NCBI GenBank assembly: GCA_027943335.1
Contig: BSBK01003563.1
Span: forward strand, 193,501-257,500
Length of the DNA stretch: 64,000 nucleotides
Source: Chamaecyparis obtusa
Taxonomy: Eukaryota > Streptophyta > Pinopsida > Cupressales > Cupressaceae
Direction of reading: 5' to 3'
A program made the translations under genes and the position numbers. Below, piece by piece: positions 49,901 to 63,835 of the stretch (its first letter is position 1; every line of letters starts with the position of its first letter). The notes beneath the pieces are model-generated. The model did not search any database. It was not told the DNA's origin and saw only the letters and a list, made by a program, of their open reading frames with translations.

Positions 49901-50710
49901 AAATCCTCTTCATTAAGTTTTTACAAAAACTTGGAGAGTGCAGGAAAGGCAACCAATAAATTAAAGAAAGAATTGGAGAATGAGAGGGTAAAAATAGAAT
50001 AGTGGGAAGAGAAAGTAGAGAAAATAAGAAAAGATAGTGAACACAAGTTCTCAGAAATGAGAGAAGACCTAAAGAAGGCAAATAATACAATTAAAAATTA
50101 TGAAAACAGCTTGAATGACCATGTAAATAATACAGTCAAGAAAATAAAAAAATTCTCATGGGGCCAAATAAAGATGTCTTCTAATAGGTTGTGTGATTGG
50201 TTTGAATTGAATGAAACTCTTACAGATGTTTTTGGGAAGCTGAGAGAGCACATTGAGAAGAACAAAAGTTTTGGTCAAAGATAAAAAACTGCAAAGTAGA
50301 TTATGCAAGAAATCAATAGAAGTAGTGATAGGCATTTGGTAAGCAAGGGAATTCAAGACCGCGTTGCTTCAACAATAAAGGTGAACTCTGTCTTTAAAAA
50401 ATGTTAGAAACTAACAGAAGCAGAAGAAAATGTTTCCTTATTCGGGCCAAAGCTCGCCAAGATGAATAGTAAAACAAGCAAATTGATATCTCTTGGTTTT
50501 TCGAGTCCTAGTCCTGATTACTCATCAATGAGTTTCATTGGAAGAGAAGCTTACAAAAAAATGTTGGAGGACATAGTGACATCTGATTTAGGCAACCTTC
50601 CTCAGGATAGAACTTATGAAGGCATTGCAAAGTGCATCAAAACATTCACAAATTTGAATGCAGTAATGGAAGGAACATTTCTTTCAACTCACTCTTCCAA
50701 GTATGGATGA
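46913..50710 (+). pseudogene. Large plus-strand pseudogene with G-patch-like motif and coiled coil
   Basis: About 1,266 codons from ATG at 46,913 to TGA at 50,708. Most lies in one frame (47186-47665, 47819-48223, 49316-49684, 50057-50284, 50462-50710); short frame changes fall between 48,220 and 49,300. Order: an N-terminal half of unrecognised fold, an Asp-rich acidic stretch (about 48,660), a glycine pattern resembling a G-patch (IGYQGFGGLGPCGQW then LGLGLG, about 48,815-48,920), a Thr/Pro/Ser-rich basic part, a Lys/Glu coiled coil (49,690-50,280) and a C-terminal tail. More than ten stops, mostly TAG. It lies antisense to copia D. It could be an element-specific ORF (some gypsy elements carry antisense ORFs), or a captured gene. 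I assign no function. Confidence 0.6.
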
Positions 50711-51595
50711 CTGACAAGGTTGTAGGTCGTGTTCTATAACATGACAAATTTTTCCCTTTAAACCAATGAAGAATGGAGCATACTAAAGAAACTAACAGAA
50801 TCATCTTGATCTCATCAATCATAGTATGTGAAAGTACTTTCAGTTTCAATCATCTCTATATCTTTAGTATATATCTTTGATATTATCCTAAATACTAGAG
50901 TCTAGAATTGAGTTTAAAGTAACAAGTTTGAACTTTGTTTTTTGAACAGGATCAATGCTCCAGTCTTGTAGATGCTATTGCCAATGCTAATTTACTAAAC
51001 TGGCCTATCAAATGCAAAAATGTACAACTAAAGTTGTAGAGATGTTCTAGACTTGTAGTTGTCTTACTGATTTAGATTTTGAGACTTCTCACTTCACATT
51101 AGGCAAATTGACCTGAAGCTATCATTGCTCCCTTGTTTCTATAAAAGGGAATTCAAGGTCTTTGGCTTAGGGTAATGAAATTGAAATTGGGCAATGTGCC
51201 AAATTGCCAATGGGTATTGAGTCATTGAGTTTTGTAAATAGAATCACAAAGTTGTGTTCTTACTAGTATTAATGAATGAATTGTTACATTGTATCATATT
51301 TGTAATTAAATTAATGAGAATCAGTATTTCTAACTCTAAGAATTCTAACATATGAATTGCTGTGTTGTCAAAACAAATAATGAAAAATCTACAAGAATTG
51401 TACCATATGAGCTGAATAATGCAAATGAAAACCATTATTAATTATGGAACTGAATCTTGATGACATTATCAACCACATTCATCTTTTTGACATTGGAATA
51501 TGCTATTATGCATGATTGATGATGAATTACAAAAACTAATAGTAGACTTCAAGAAAAAGATTAATAAATATGTAGGAGGCTAGGAACTGCTACTT
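50711..51595. other. No gene seen between the large pseudogene and the hAT pseudogene
   Basis: AT-rich. A TATA-like CTATAAAAGGG lies at 51,139-51,149 on the plus strand with nothing recognisable downstream of it on that strand, so it may be an old LTR promoter or chance. Confidence 0.4.
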
Positions 51596-54370
51596 CTACA
51601 ATAGTTCAACTTCAAGCTGCCACATCATATCATCATTGAGATCATCAGATTTAGCACCATCAACTTCATAGATTCCTTAGTTCTTCGATATATTTTCTTC
51701 ACTCTGCATACCACCGCTTAACTAATCTTCACCGCTAGCAGTACTAGTACCAGTAGTACATGAGTCAATGACATCATTGTCTCTGGCATTCCCATTCCCA
51801 GTCCCACTTTGGTTTGAAATGTTTCCCAACCTTCTTCTCTGACATTTATTCCTCCATAATTTCAGTGCCCTTTCGTAAGGAAAAGTATTGACTTCATACC
51901 TGGATGTATAGACCCTCAAGCGATTTTCCAGATTCTTGTCTAGTTTGTTTCTTAGCTTTGACTTTAGGAATCCCAAAGAACTGAAAACTTTCTCATCCTC
52001 CACCAACCCCAATATCATGGTCAGACATAAATCAGCAAGCTTGAAATATTATGATATTGAATCAGTCAACAATTCATTCTCAACTAGATTTTTCCAAAGC
52101 CTTGATACCGATCCATCTTCACCAAGGTTCTGCATAATATTATATTGTTCCCTCATTGTTATTGAAAAATGACCTGATTTCTCTCTCAAACGATTTCCAT
52201 CTAAAATTCCAGTTAGAGTCACTCCATTTAACTCTTTGGTTTTGTAGAAATGATCTATCAAAGTTAGTAGCCTAGTTTTAAAATCTTTTGGATTGTTTAC
52301 ACTCCAATATCAAGGAAACACAATAGCCATGGATTCAAGTAGTTTGATTGGAGGGAATATTTCTCTAATCTATGAGGAAAGATCATAGGCATTGTATTTC
52401 ACAAAAGCTATTACAGACTCAATGATCTTGGTAAAGTCTTCCCTTTTAATACTTGATACTCGCCGAGTCTTGGTGTTCTTTCCTGGTTCCTTGGACTCGA
52501 TCCTAGAAAAGTAGTGCATTGGTATCTCAACTCCATGAACTTCTACACATAACTCCCCATTTGAACCTATTTTTAAAAAGTTATCAGGATAGTCCAAATT
52601 TGTGACTTTCAGCCAGCTAGCAAATTTTACATCATCTTCACATAATTGATGGAGACTATTGAGTGCCATGCATGTCAATTTACACAGTGAAACATATTCT
52701 ACAATATACATAGCTCTTTGCTGAGCCTTTTTCATTAAATTTCTCATTTCCTCAAGCATGGCAAGAATACCTGCTAATGTTAACAGTGTCTCTACATTAG
52801 TTAACATTGCCAGTAGTGCAGGAAATTTTGGTTTCCCTACTTCATCATGACTTGAGTTCATTAGACCAAGCAACAATTGATATTCTGAAAAAACTCGATG
52901 TGCTGGTCCATCCAAAGAGATCCATCTAGTATCATTATCCTTAAGAAGCTTGTTCCCATCAGTTAGTCCTTCAGCAAAGTGTTGAAATTCCCTAAATCAT
53001 TTCAGACTTCAACAGAAGTATTGGTAGAGCTCTTTGATTAAAGCTTCATTTTTCTGTACTGGAGCATGCTTGCTAACAACTCCAAAAGCTAGATTCATTC
53101 TATGGGCCATGCAGTGAATGGGAGTAATGTAGGGTGCACAAGAAGATTGTATCTTTGTGCAAAGACCACCCTTGTGGTCTTGCATTATTGAAGCTCCATC
53201 CGCTCCAACACATACCAGCTTTTTGGAAATGGTCATGTCATTTATACCTCCATATTCAATTAGAGAACTCTTTACTAGTTCAAATAAATTTTCCGTTGTT
53301 GCATTATCCCTCATTTTAGCAACAATTAGTAGATGAGGTTGGTGAACAAAATTCTGTATAGTACAAACATGCATGCATACCTAGGAAGTATTGTCTACTG
53401 CTGTAACCTTGTCTAAAGACAATGCAATAAAATTTGACTCTTTAATTTTTGCCTTCAGATCCTCTTTTTCAACCTTGACAAGACAACTTTCCCATTCCCA
53501 TCCACTGTTTACTGACCAGTGACTATTATGATAGTTACAAACTTTTAGAATGTGTAATAAAGCACTCAATGATGGGTAGTCTATCATAGGATGCCCTCTG
53601 CTCAAAATATTAAACACAACACTTAACTGAACAACTTTTCCCATTAGTTCTAGTTCCAATGCTTTTCCAAAACAAGCTTCAATAGAGCCTTTAACTTCAC
53701 TAGGCTTTGTCTTTATATTATGCTAAAATTCATATAATTTTGCATTCCTAACATGCTGAGATTCCTCCTTTGTTTTCCATCTTATCACTAATTTTTGAAC
53801 TCCATCTACAATTTTCTTTTCATAAACTTTACCCATATGCTTCTCTATGGTGTCAATTTTTAGCTGCAACCTCTTTTCATTCTTATTTATCTTGCTACAA
53901 ATCTTACATCTGCATTCTACCGGGGGCTCCCCTTCAATTGGATTATCCACTGGTTCAATGAATGGATACTTTGACACCCATTCTATTTGAAAATTCCTTG
54001 AAAGATCCCACATTCTATCATTCTTTGATTTGTATTTTCATTTCTTCCCTGCACCATCATCTTCTCTGACATTCTCAGTCTCATCCAAGTCGATTATATC
54101 ATTATGGCTACTCTGGGTATTTAATTGAAAATCTTCTTCAAGTTCATCATGATTTGAGATATCAGGTTCACTGACTTCTTCAATATGTCGCATAGGTTCA
54201 ACCTCAGGTTGTGAATCTTAAAAATCTTCTTGTGATGAAGTAGCTTCCCGATTTTGGCTAGAAACATTTCCAACACCATGACCAAAGTATGATGATAAGG
54301 TTATGCATTTTGTTGGCCTCTCTTGGGTTTCCCCAAATGCAGGAGCCTTACCCTTATTCTTGTTTGACAT
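51596..54370 (-). pseudogene. hAT-superfamily transposase (DUF4371 / ZNF862-like), full length but stop-riddled
   Basis: One frame of 924 codons from ATG (54,370) to TAG (51,596), uninterrupted by frameshift or intron. An acidic N-terminus precedes a zinc finger region (CRCKICSKI, later H). A DUF4371-type core follows, with the family signatures FIALSLDKVTAVDN, VGADGASIMQDHKGG and IHCMAHRMNLAFG. Next comes the helical middle and a C-terminal dimerisation region (FSSLGFLKSKLRNKL, NTFPYERALKLW). Such proteins cut and paste DNA transposons. Several premature stops (for example TAA near 54,210, TAG at 53,723 and 53,381, two TGA near 53,000, TAA at 52,049) make it inactive. A splice donor (GTAAGTG, reverse of 54,507-54,513) and an acceptor just upstream of the ATG suggest a 5' UTR intron. 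I found no terminal inverted repeats. Confidence 0.85.
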
Positions 54371-55680
<1,310 letters not shown>

Positions 55681-58160
55681 TCTAGTCCTCAAGTATTCAA
55701 AAGTTTTCTTGGGTAGAGGCTTTGTAAATATATTAGCAAGTTTCTCTTTTAATGTAACATATTCTAGTTTAACTTTCTTCTCCTATACTTGTTCTCTTAA
55801 GTAGTGATACTTAATAGAAATATGCTTGGTCTTTGAGTGCATTACAAGATTCTTAGAAATGTTTATTGCACTTGTGTTGTCCCAATATATAATCACCAGC
55901 TCAGTGATTACCTCTTTTATCCCTTCCAACACTTTCTTGATGTAAGCAAAATTTGAATAGTTTGTAGCAGAAGGAACATACTCTTCTTCGGTAGTAGATT
56001 GAGAAATACAAGGTTGTTTCTTACTTGTCCAAGTAACAAGTCTTTCACCAAAGAAAAATGATCCTCTAGTGGTACTCTTTCTATCATCGATATTTCCAGC
56101 CCAATTTGTGTCAGTGTAGACTCTTAGTTCAAACTTTCCTTCCTTAGTATACCATAATCCATAGTCCTCAGTTTTCTTCAAGTATCTTAAGATTATTTTT
56201 GTAGAAACCATGTGTGACTCGTTAGGATTTGTAGAAAATCTAGCAACAATCACCACAACATGTGCAATGTCTGGTCTACTATGTACTACATACATTAACT
56301 TACCAATCATAGATCGGTACAACATCTAGTTTACCTCTGTATTTTCATCATCTTTAGTCAATTTTCAGCCTATGACCATTGGTGTTCCAACTAGTTTAGC
56401 ATCTTCCATGCCAATTATTCTTAGTACTTCCTTTATGTACTTGGATTGTGTAATGAAAATTCCATCATTCTGTTGAATAACCTCTAAGCCTAGAAAGAAC
56501 TTAATCTCTCCAAACATAGACATTTCAAATTCTTTTCTCATCTCATCGACAAATGATTTACAAATATGATCTTTTCCTCCAAAAATAATATCATCCACAA
56601 ATATTTCAGCAATCAAAATAGTGTCATCAGACTCTCCTTTCATATACAAATTTTTGTTTTCGCTAGTTCTAACAAAACCAATATGTAACAAATAAGTATG
56701 CAGCCTTTCATACCAGGCTCTAGGTGCTTTCTTTAAACTATATAAAGCTTTGAGTATTCTACATACCACGCCTTTCTTTTCTAGATCAACAAACCCATAT
56801 GGTTGTTCTATGTAGACCTCCTCTTCTAGTATCCCATTCAGAAAAGTAGACTTAACATCCATTTGATAAAATTTAAACTTCTTATGTGCTGCATAGGCTA
56901 GTAACATGTGAACTCCTTCTAGTCTAGCAATAGGTGCAAAGGATTCACTATAATCTATTCCTTCCTCTTGTGCATACCCCTTGCAAACTAGTCTAGCTTT
57001 ATTCCTTGTAACCTCTCTATTTTCATTCAACTTATTTCTAAAAATCCATTTAGTACCAATGACATTCTTATCCTTGGGTCTAGGTACTAAATTCCATGTC
57101 TTATTTTTATCTATTTGTTCTATCTCTTCATTCATTTCATTTATCCATTCTTCATTCGCCAATGCAACTTTGACATTTTTTGGTTCAAACTCACTAACTA
57201 AGCATGTACCTTGTCTTAACTTACTTCTTGTCATCATGCCATCTTGCTTGTCTCCAATGATTTCATTCTTAGGATGATGTCTTATGACAAATCTTGACAA
57301 GACTTGATCTCTTCTTTGTTATTCATCCTATTCAGGTTCATTCCCTTGCTCGTTAGCTCCTTCCTGATTGTCGGTTTCTCTTTCTTGTTCCTCGATGTTA
57401 TTTTTCTGATGACTGGTTGACACAGTCTATGACTTCAATAGGTACTCTGGATGTTCAATGTAAGTGAATCTACCATAGTCTTTTGGCTCCCTAGTGCTTT
57501 CTTCACCATTCTTAGTATCAAACTCATCAACCCTCACATTAGTACTTTCAATCATTTTATTAGTAACTTTATTTAGACACTTATAAATTTTTCTTTTAGT
57601 GGAATATCCAAGAAATATCCCTTCATCCCCTTTAGAGTCAAACTTTCCTTTTCTTTCATCTTTCAGAATAAAACATTTGATACCAAAAATCCTAAAGTAA
57701 CTTACAGTCGGTTTGTGACCAAACCATAACTCGTAGGGTGTTTTGTTTGTGTCCTTCTTCAATTGTACTCAGTTTAGCACATATACATCTGTAATAACAA
57801 CTTCTCTCTAGTATGTCTAAGCCACATTATTTTCTATCATCAGTGTCCTTATGCAATCAACAATTGATCTATTCCTCCTTTCAGCAATCCCATTCTGTTG
57901 AGGTGTTCTCGGTGCTGAAACCTATCTTTTTATACCATGCTCATTACAAGAGTTAGTAAATTCATTAGAAATAAATTCACCACCTTTGTCAGATCTCAAG
58001 TATTTTAGTTATTTCTTGATTTCTTTCTCTACCTTTTCTTTATACCATTCAAACATCTTAAACACCTCAGATTTCTCTTTTAAGAACATTGCAGTCATTA
58101 ATCTAGTGTAATCATCAACAAATAGAATGAAATATCTATCTCCATAGTATCTCTATGTTC
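55681..58160 (-). pseudogene. Copia D integrase, reverse transcriptase and RNase H
   Basis: ORF stretches 57762-57427, 57300-56365 and 56325-55783 share one frame with each other and with gag. Integrase: the stretch read in the gap after 58,153 holds FVDDYT, then RSDKGGEF and PQQNGIAERR (second Asp and Glu of the triad). [23 protein letters not shown] and FVDDIIFGG, so YVDD is FVDD here; the EQP and DDIIFG wording is typical of Sireviruses. RNase H: VYTDTNWAGN, then KTKHISIKYHYLRE. Stops such as TAG break it. The first catalytic Asp of integrase (the HTD-LCGP motif) reads HTGLCGP at about 58,180, so that site is lost. Confidence 0.87.
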
Positions 58161-59900
58161 TCATGGGACCACATAGGCCAGTGTGAACTAGCTCCAAAAT
58201 TCTCTTTGTTGAATAGTCTTTTCTCTTAAAACTAGATTTTGTCATCTTACCTTTCTGACATTGATGACACATTACATGATATAGCTTTGCTAGACTAGGC
58301 ATACCTCTAACCTTTTTCTTTATACTTATCTTGATCATGTTATCAAAGTTTACATGACATAACCTTTTATGCCATAACCATGCATCCTCATTTTTCATAA
58401 TTAAATAGGAAAACTCAACATTGTCAAGATAAAACAAGTTACCTTTGGTTTGTGCTCCTGTTCCAACAAGTTTTCCTCCATCATCAAATATATTTACTTT
58501 CTTGCTCTCAAAAGCTACTCGGTGACTTGAGTTGTTAAGCTTTCCCACACTTAGCAAATTGTAATTTAGTCCTTCTACCTAATAAGCATTATCACATCTA
58601 ATTTTATCATTTATCAGTAAAGATCCTTTTCCTGTAGCCATACATGGTGTATCATTACCCATTTTTATAGATCCTCCATTATATTGCTCGAGATGATCAA
58701 ATTTTTCTTCATCACCAGACATGTGATATGTAAAGCCACTATCAATGATCCATGTATTATTTTTATTAACCTTAGAAATGAGTGTTGTCTCTACATACCT
58801 TTCTTCTTCCTTAGAATCATCTTTCATCGCAACAAATACTACTTCAACATCATCATTTGTATTAGAATCAGTATCATTTTCTTCAGTAATGTAACATACC
58901 TTTTTGCCCTTATCATTATTGTCTCAATTATCCATGTTGTAGTGTCAGTAACTTCTATTGCTTCTTCTCCCATAGCTTCCTTCACCAGATCGGTCTTTGT
59001 TTCTATCATCTTCTTTCCTGTTTGGGCATCTAGCAACAATATGACCAACTTCTTTGCAGTTAAAACATGCTAAAGGTAATTTACCCCTATATCTACCTTT
59101 ACCTTTAGGTAATCTCCTAGCCATAAGAGCTTCAAGCTCATCAGGCTCATCATCAGTATTACTTTCACTGTTATCATTCTTATTATTTCTACTACTAGGC
59201 TTACCAATCTTCAGAGAAGACATAAAAGTAGATTCAACAGATGGTACAACACTATTATCAAATTTTTTTAGCTCAAAAGTTGTTATCTTACCAATCAGAT
59301 TATCAAGAGTGAGAGTACTGCCTAGTGCAGACCTCATTTCATGTATTGCAAATATTCTGATTGCATAAACAGGCAATAAGGTCCTTATAATTTTTCTTAC
59401 CATTGTAACTTATTCAATGACACCACCAGATCCTCTAATAGCATTAACTACCTCATTTATTCAGTTTGTATACCATACTATATTTTCTCCTTCTTTCATT
59501 TTCATATCATCGAATCTCCCTCTTAAACTTTCAGCTCTGGCTCTTTTGACATTTGCATCACCACTATAAACTTGAGCAAGTTTATCCCACATTTCCTTAG
59601 AGGTAAGGCAATCCTTGACATCTTAAAATTTAGCATCTGATAGAGCAGCATCAATCTCCATCATAGTAACATTATGCTCATGTCTATCTCTTAATTGATC
59701 AAGAGTCAATGGTCCTGTAGGCAGTGCTAAGTAGCCATTATCCAATAGGGTGAGGGAAAAATTCCCAATCCTAGATATATGAAGTCTCATTTAGCTTTGC
59801 CATATTGTAAAGTTTTCCTTGTTCAACTTTGGCACTTTCCTCTTATACATTTTGTGACCTTTATGCTGAAGTCATTAAAACTCTATTCCAAGAAACCAAT
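58153..59900 (-). pseudogene. Copia D gag and protease
   Basis: Same frame as pol. The N-terminal part (about 59,860-59,400) reads PKLNKENFTIWQS, MEIDAALSDAKF and VKRARAESLRGRFDDMKM, a copia UBN2-type gag, broken by several stops including TAG and TGA. The ORF 59403-58945 adds the rest of gag and a CCHC zinc knuckle (CFNCKEVGHIVARC). The protease segment (58827-58579) keeps WIIDSG. GAG-pre-integrase (58557-58153) reads LLSVGKLNN-like wording and WHKRLCHVNF with the zinc Cys pair CHQC. Gag packages RNA; protease would cleave the polyprotein. Neither is intact. Confidence 0.87.
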
Positions 59901-59902
59901 CC

Positions 59903-59916
59903 ACTATGGTACCAAT
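59903..59916 (-). promoter_or_regulatory. Degraded primer site of copia D
   Basis: Minus strand TTGGTACCATAGTGG next to the LTR, 9 of 12 matches to TGGTATCAGAGC. Confidence 0.55.
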
Positions 59917-61380
59917 TATTAGAATAACTGAGAGGGGGGTGAATCAGTTATCCATAGTCCCAAATTACAAAATGTATCACTTAAAACAAATTCAGCTAAT
60001 TCTGTAGCTCGGTAAACAAGAATACTAAATAGTCTATGTGTTTACCAATTACTAGTTAATTGCTCATAGAGATTACTGACCAAATCAAATATGCAACATT
60101 TAAAGTATGATAGCCAAACAATCACCACATAAACACATAACACCAAAGATTTAATGTGGAAACCCTGTAAAGGGAAAAGCCACCTGGGACTGGTAACCCA
60201 AAATATTTTCACTCTTCTGAAGTGAGCTCGATGAAGAGCCAACCCTATTAAAGGTTACAAAACACACTGTAAGGTGTGACCTTGTTAGAGGATTTAACAC
60301 TAATAGTTATCATCCAACCAACATTCACTATGGGGTTGATAGGATAACAATGTACATTCTATGAATGACATATAAGACTTTCAAGTCCACTCAGTTAAGA
60401 GATTTTATCTGTTTACAATGGTTAAACTGAAACAGTAAGTGATCTGATTATAATACAACTTGACTTTGTAGATGTTTAGATCTATTCTAAGCTCATAAAA
60501 ATCCTCTGATCAATATTTCAATTAAGTTCTTCAATATTCAATAACTTACTGTCCCTCGGTAAAAGCTCTCTGATGCTCGATTAATGCTGCAGTTCGCTTC
60601 TTCTTCAACTAGTCTAATTAGGCATGCATGAAACAATGTTCATGTGATATCTCTGCAGTCTCCTTCTTTTGACATCCCTTTCACAATGAAATCAATGTCT
60701 CTTAAATAGACAAGTAATTCATTTTCTTTTCATCCATCATATTTTTTTGATTAAACTTTGCTTGACAAATGTGTCACTATCTCATTTCCTTTCCATCCTT
60801 TAGATCTTCTTCTAATTTTGTTATCCATTGATCTCGTAACAAACTTTATGTTCCACCTCAAAATCATACACTTTACAGCTCATCAATTTCTATCTCCTAA
60901 ACTAATCATTTAGTTCTTTTGTCCATACCCCATTAACAAAGAATTGTGACAGCGAACACAAGCTCAGTTGATACTATCGCTCGGTATACACTACATTGGT
61001 TCAGTGTATATTGGAATGCTTCATTAACTGACCACACTGCTTTGTAATATATTTCTTCCAACTTCATAAAAAATTAATGCAACATAATCAAGTCAATAAT
61101 ATGAATTTATAGACTCATCAATAAGTTACCAAGAGTATTCCTTATCATCATCTGTCATATCCATCTTCCTCCATGTAGATATCTCGGTTCTTCATCTTTT
61201 CTTTCATCTTTACAGATGTTTGGATATTTACAACAAACATGATAAGTACTATCAAAACTAGTTAACATCAATGACAACAAAAAGACTGGTTTAATTATCT
61301 TACATATCCATTCAATTCTCAGTGATCTCTAATCACTTTGTAGTTCATCAATCAGGTTCTCAATCAATTGTAGTTCATCA
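59917..61380 (-). repeat. 5' LTR of copia D
   Basis: Starts TATTAGAATAACTGAG on the plus strand (TG changed to TA) and ends GTAGTTCATCA. Matches the left copy with many scattered differences. Confidence 0.85.
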
Positions 61381-61455
61381 ATTAAATGATATAGATATAA
61401 ATATCACTAATTAGTGCATTATTACATTGTACTAGTAGTTAATACTATTGCATAC

Positions 61456-63320
61456 CTTCTTCTCTCATTTTCTGATGTAATTCCTCTTTGAGCATCCCCT
61501 TTCTCCTTTGCATCCAAAATGAACTCATTCCAATCCCTCACTAGAATAAAGGAAGGATGCTCGTACTTTGGTTTCTGGATGAGACTCCTTCTAAATGAGT
61601 CCCTCATAGTCTTAAGATGTTTAGCAGCTTTTTCTAAAAATTTCTTCTCCTCAAAAATATTACTACCAAACTCATGCTCTAAATGTTTAATGAGCTGATC
61701 TTTTAAATTTTTTTCTTGCAAGTTCCACCTTTTAAGAAAAAACACAAAATTGTTAGATAGAAAAATTAAGTAAAGTTGTGCACCTTGAATACAGTAAAAG
61801 AAAAGGCCTGAATGAAAGGAAAAATATTGTACCAATTAATGATATGAAAAAAAAAAAGTGGGATAGGGTTAGTTCACTTATGATGTTCCACCTTGTACGT
61901 ATGGTGGGCCCAAATATCTTCAATGTGAGGTCATAAAGCATCTTATAAAAAGAATAATTTCCTACAAAACATTTCATTGGATCATCAATCAAAAAAAATT
62001 TATGAATAGGTAAATGCATATTACAATATAAAAAATAATAAATTTAAAGTACCTGGAAGCTTAGGACATTTTAAAGGCATCAATTCTTTATCATCAATCA
62101 ATAATGACATCTGCATAACTCCCGTGCTAGAAACATGGTTAGATCCAAGAAATGATGGTGAATTATCACCAATACATGTACTCTAATCTGTATTTGGCAT
62201 AGCAGATGGCACTGGTGTATCTCCTACTCCACAAAATTAATCCACTATGAGATGCACCCAAGATTAAAGTACAAATTATCAAATCATAATTAACTCAAAA
62301 CCAAATATAGAAAAATAAGGATTTACCAGACATAGACCGTAAAGGCGTTGGTGTTTTCATGCATAATAATATAACATTTTTCAACTATCTAATTTGTACA
62401 ATTTCAATAAGGTTTACCGTTGCTGAAGAATGGGTGGGAGGAGCATCCACGTGACCTCTATCATGTGGGGGATCCATATCGTCCTGTGACAAAGATTAAA
62501 TATAAAAAATTTAGTGAACTGAAAGCAATAGACTTAGCAAAAAAACCTTATTAATAAAATGGTATATAGTACTTACCACCCTTGTGATAGTAACTTTGTT
62601 TTTATCTATGCAATTTAAATGGTAATCTATTAGCAGTTCTTCCCCTGCACTTATTGATTTTATCACACATACAAAAACTTGATTCCCCTCACACGCCTCA
62701 AATATGTAGTTGGGTTTCTTATTAGTTGAGGAAGGTCATCTACTATTTATAAAACCTAAAATATTCCCTATTTCTTTTGGTCTCCCATCAATGTACATAG
62801 AAAATCTTTTACTTTGATCATTTTCTTTCCATTGTATATAATCTGGTGATAGTGCATACCTATGCATACTTTTTTTATATTGAATAATCCACATCCAATC
62901 ATTGTAATTGTAACAAGGAATGACATACTCCATCAATTCAATAACTTTTTTGTAACATACCTTTATCCCATCCATGGAAAATAGGCCCAAACCATGTAAT
63001 GAGGATGGAGCTATGCGATATATCCTCTCATTAACACAAAAATCAGTGTTAATTGAAGGTAGCTCATTGGGTACCCATTCTTTCTCAAGATGTGTGTACC
63101 AAAAAGGCACCTTGATGTCACCTTTGGTCTCATCATCATAAGAACATGACCCCCCTTTACCAAGGAAAAATTGCATGCATTTATTGAATTTTTTTCTAAT
63201 CTTTTGACCTCTAGTTGATCTCCCTATTTTAGTCATACTACATGTAGAAATTTCATCTACCATTCCCTCATGTCCCTCATTCAATGTAGATAGATCTGAC
63301 AAGTACCTATTTGGTGGGTC
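61456..63320 (-). pseudogene. Gene E, central exons: SET-like domain and transposase-like region
   Basis: Exons by eye with GT-AG borders, minus strand. 63,320-62,577 (248 codons): acidic/basic lead-in, then SET-like wording: SSLHGLGLFSMDGI, YIDGRPKEIGNILGFINS, then TGA at 62,736, then NYIFEACEGNQVFVCVIKSI and AGEELLIDYHLN. 62,483-62,418: MDPPHDRGHVDAPP. 62,244-62,053: a TAG, then NHVSSTGVMQMSLLIDDKEL. 61,961-61,892 ends IRTRW. 61,728-61,456 continues NLQEKNLKDQLIKHLEHEF and ends SENERRR. SET domains methylate lysines; the second part resembles Ptta/En/Spm transposase. Phase holds across the 61,892/61,728 junction (ACAAG to GTGGAAC). Premature stops make it a pseudogene. It could be a transposon gene or a decayed host fusion; I favour the transposon. 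Confidence 0.6.
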
Positions 63321-63610
63321 CTACAATCCATCAAATGAGATATTGTCATGTCCCCACTTCAAATAGAATTTTGATAATAATTAAATAAAATATATAGAAT
63401 AATCAAGTCATGACCCATATGTATGGTTCTTCTTTATCTATACATGGGAGATATAAAATATAAGTTGAAAGTGATTATATAATTATATGTCTATATAGTT
63501 CTTCTTTGTCTATACATTATATGATTATATAATTTGTCTATTTATAACATACGTGCTCAGTGATAAACAAGAAGAATATAAGAAAATTATATCTATTTAT
63601 TGACTTATAC

Positions 63611-63660
63611 CTACTGATCCATGTCACTGTGCAGGATCCTCGCCAAAGGGGTTAAATTTC
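63611..63660 (-). pseudogene. Possible 5' exon of gene E
   Basis: Between an acceptor (TATGTAG) and GTATAAG. One frame reads KFNPFGEDPAQ, then TGA, then HGSV. Short and low support. Confidence 0.3.
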
Positions 63661-63776
63661 CTACATATGTTAATCATTTATCTTAAGTTAGCTAAAAATT
63701 ACATGATACATATGCTACAAATAACTTAGAAGACAACATTGACAATATGCAAGATCGTAAACATGAACAAATTTAC

Positions 63777-63835
63777 CTTATATATGGAATGCAAGATCAT
63801 CAATAGAAGGGGTCACAATGTCTGTAGTCAATTGC
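63777..63835 (-). pseudogene. Possible earlier 5' exon of gene E
   Basis: Between CAAATAG and GTAAATT. One frame reads QLTTDIVTPSIDDLAFHI. The gene start is not visible and may lie beyond the window. Confidence 0.3.

Noticed and set aside
56981..57277. Plus-strand ORF opposite copia D RT
   Set aside because: Shadow of the minus-strand RT frame.
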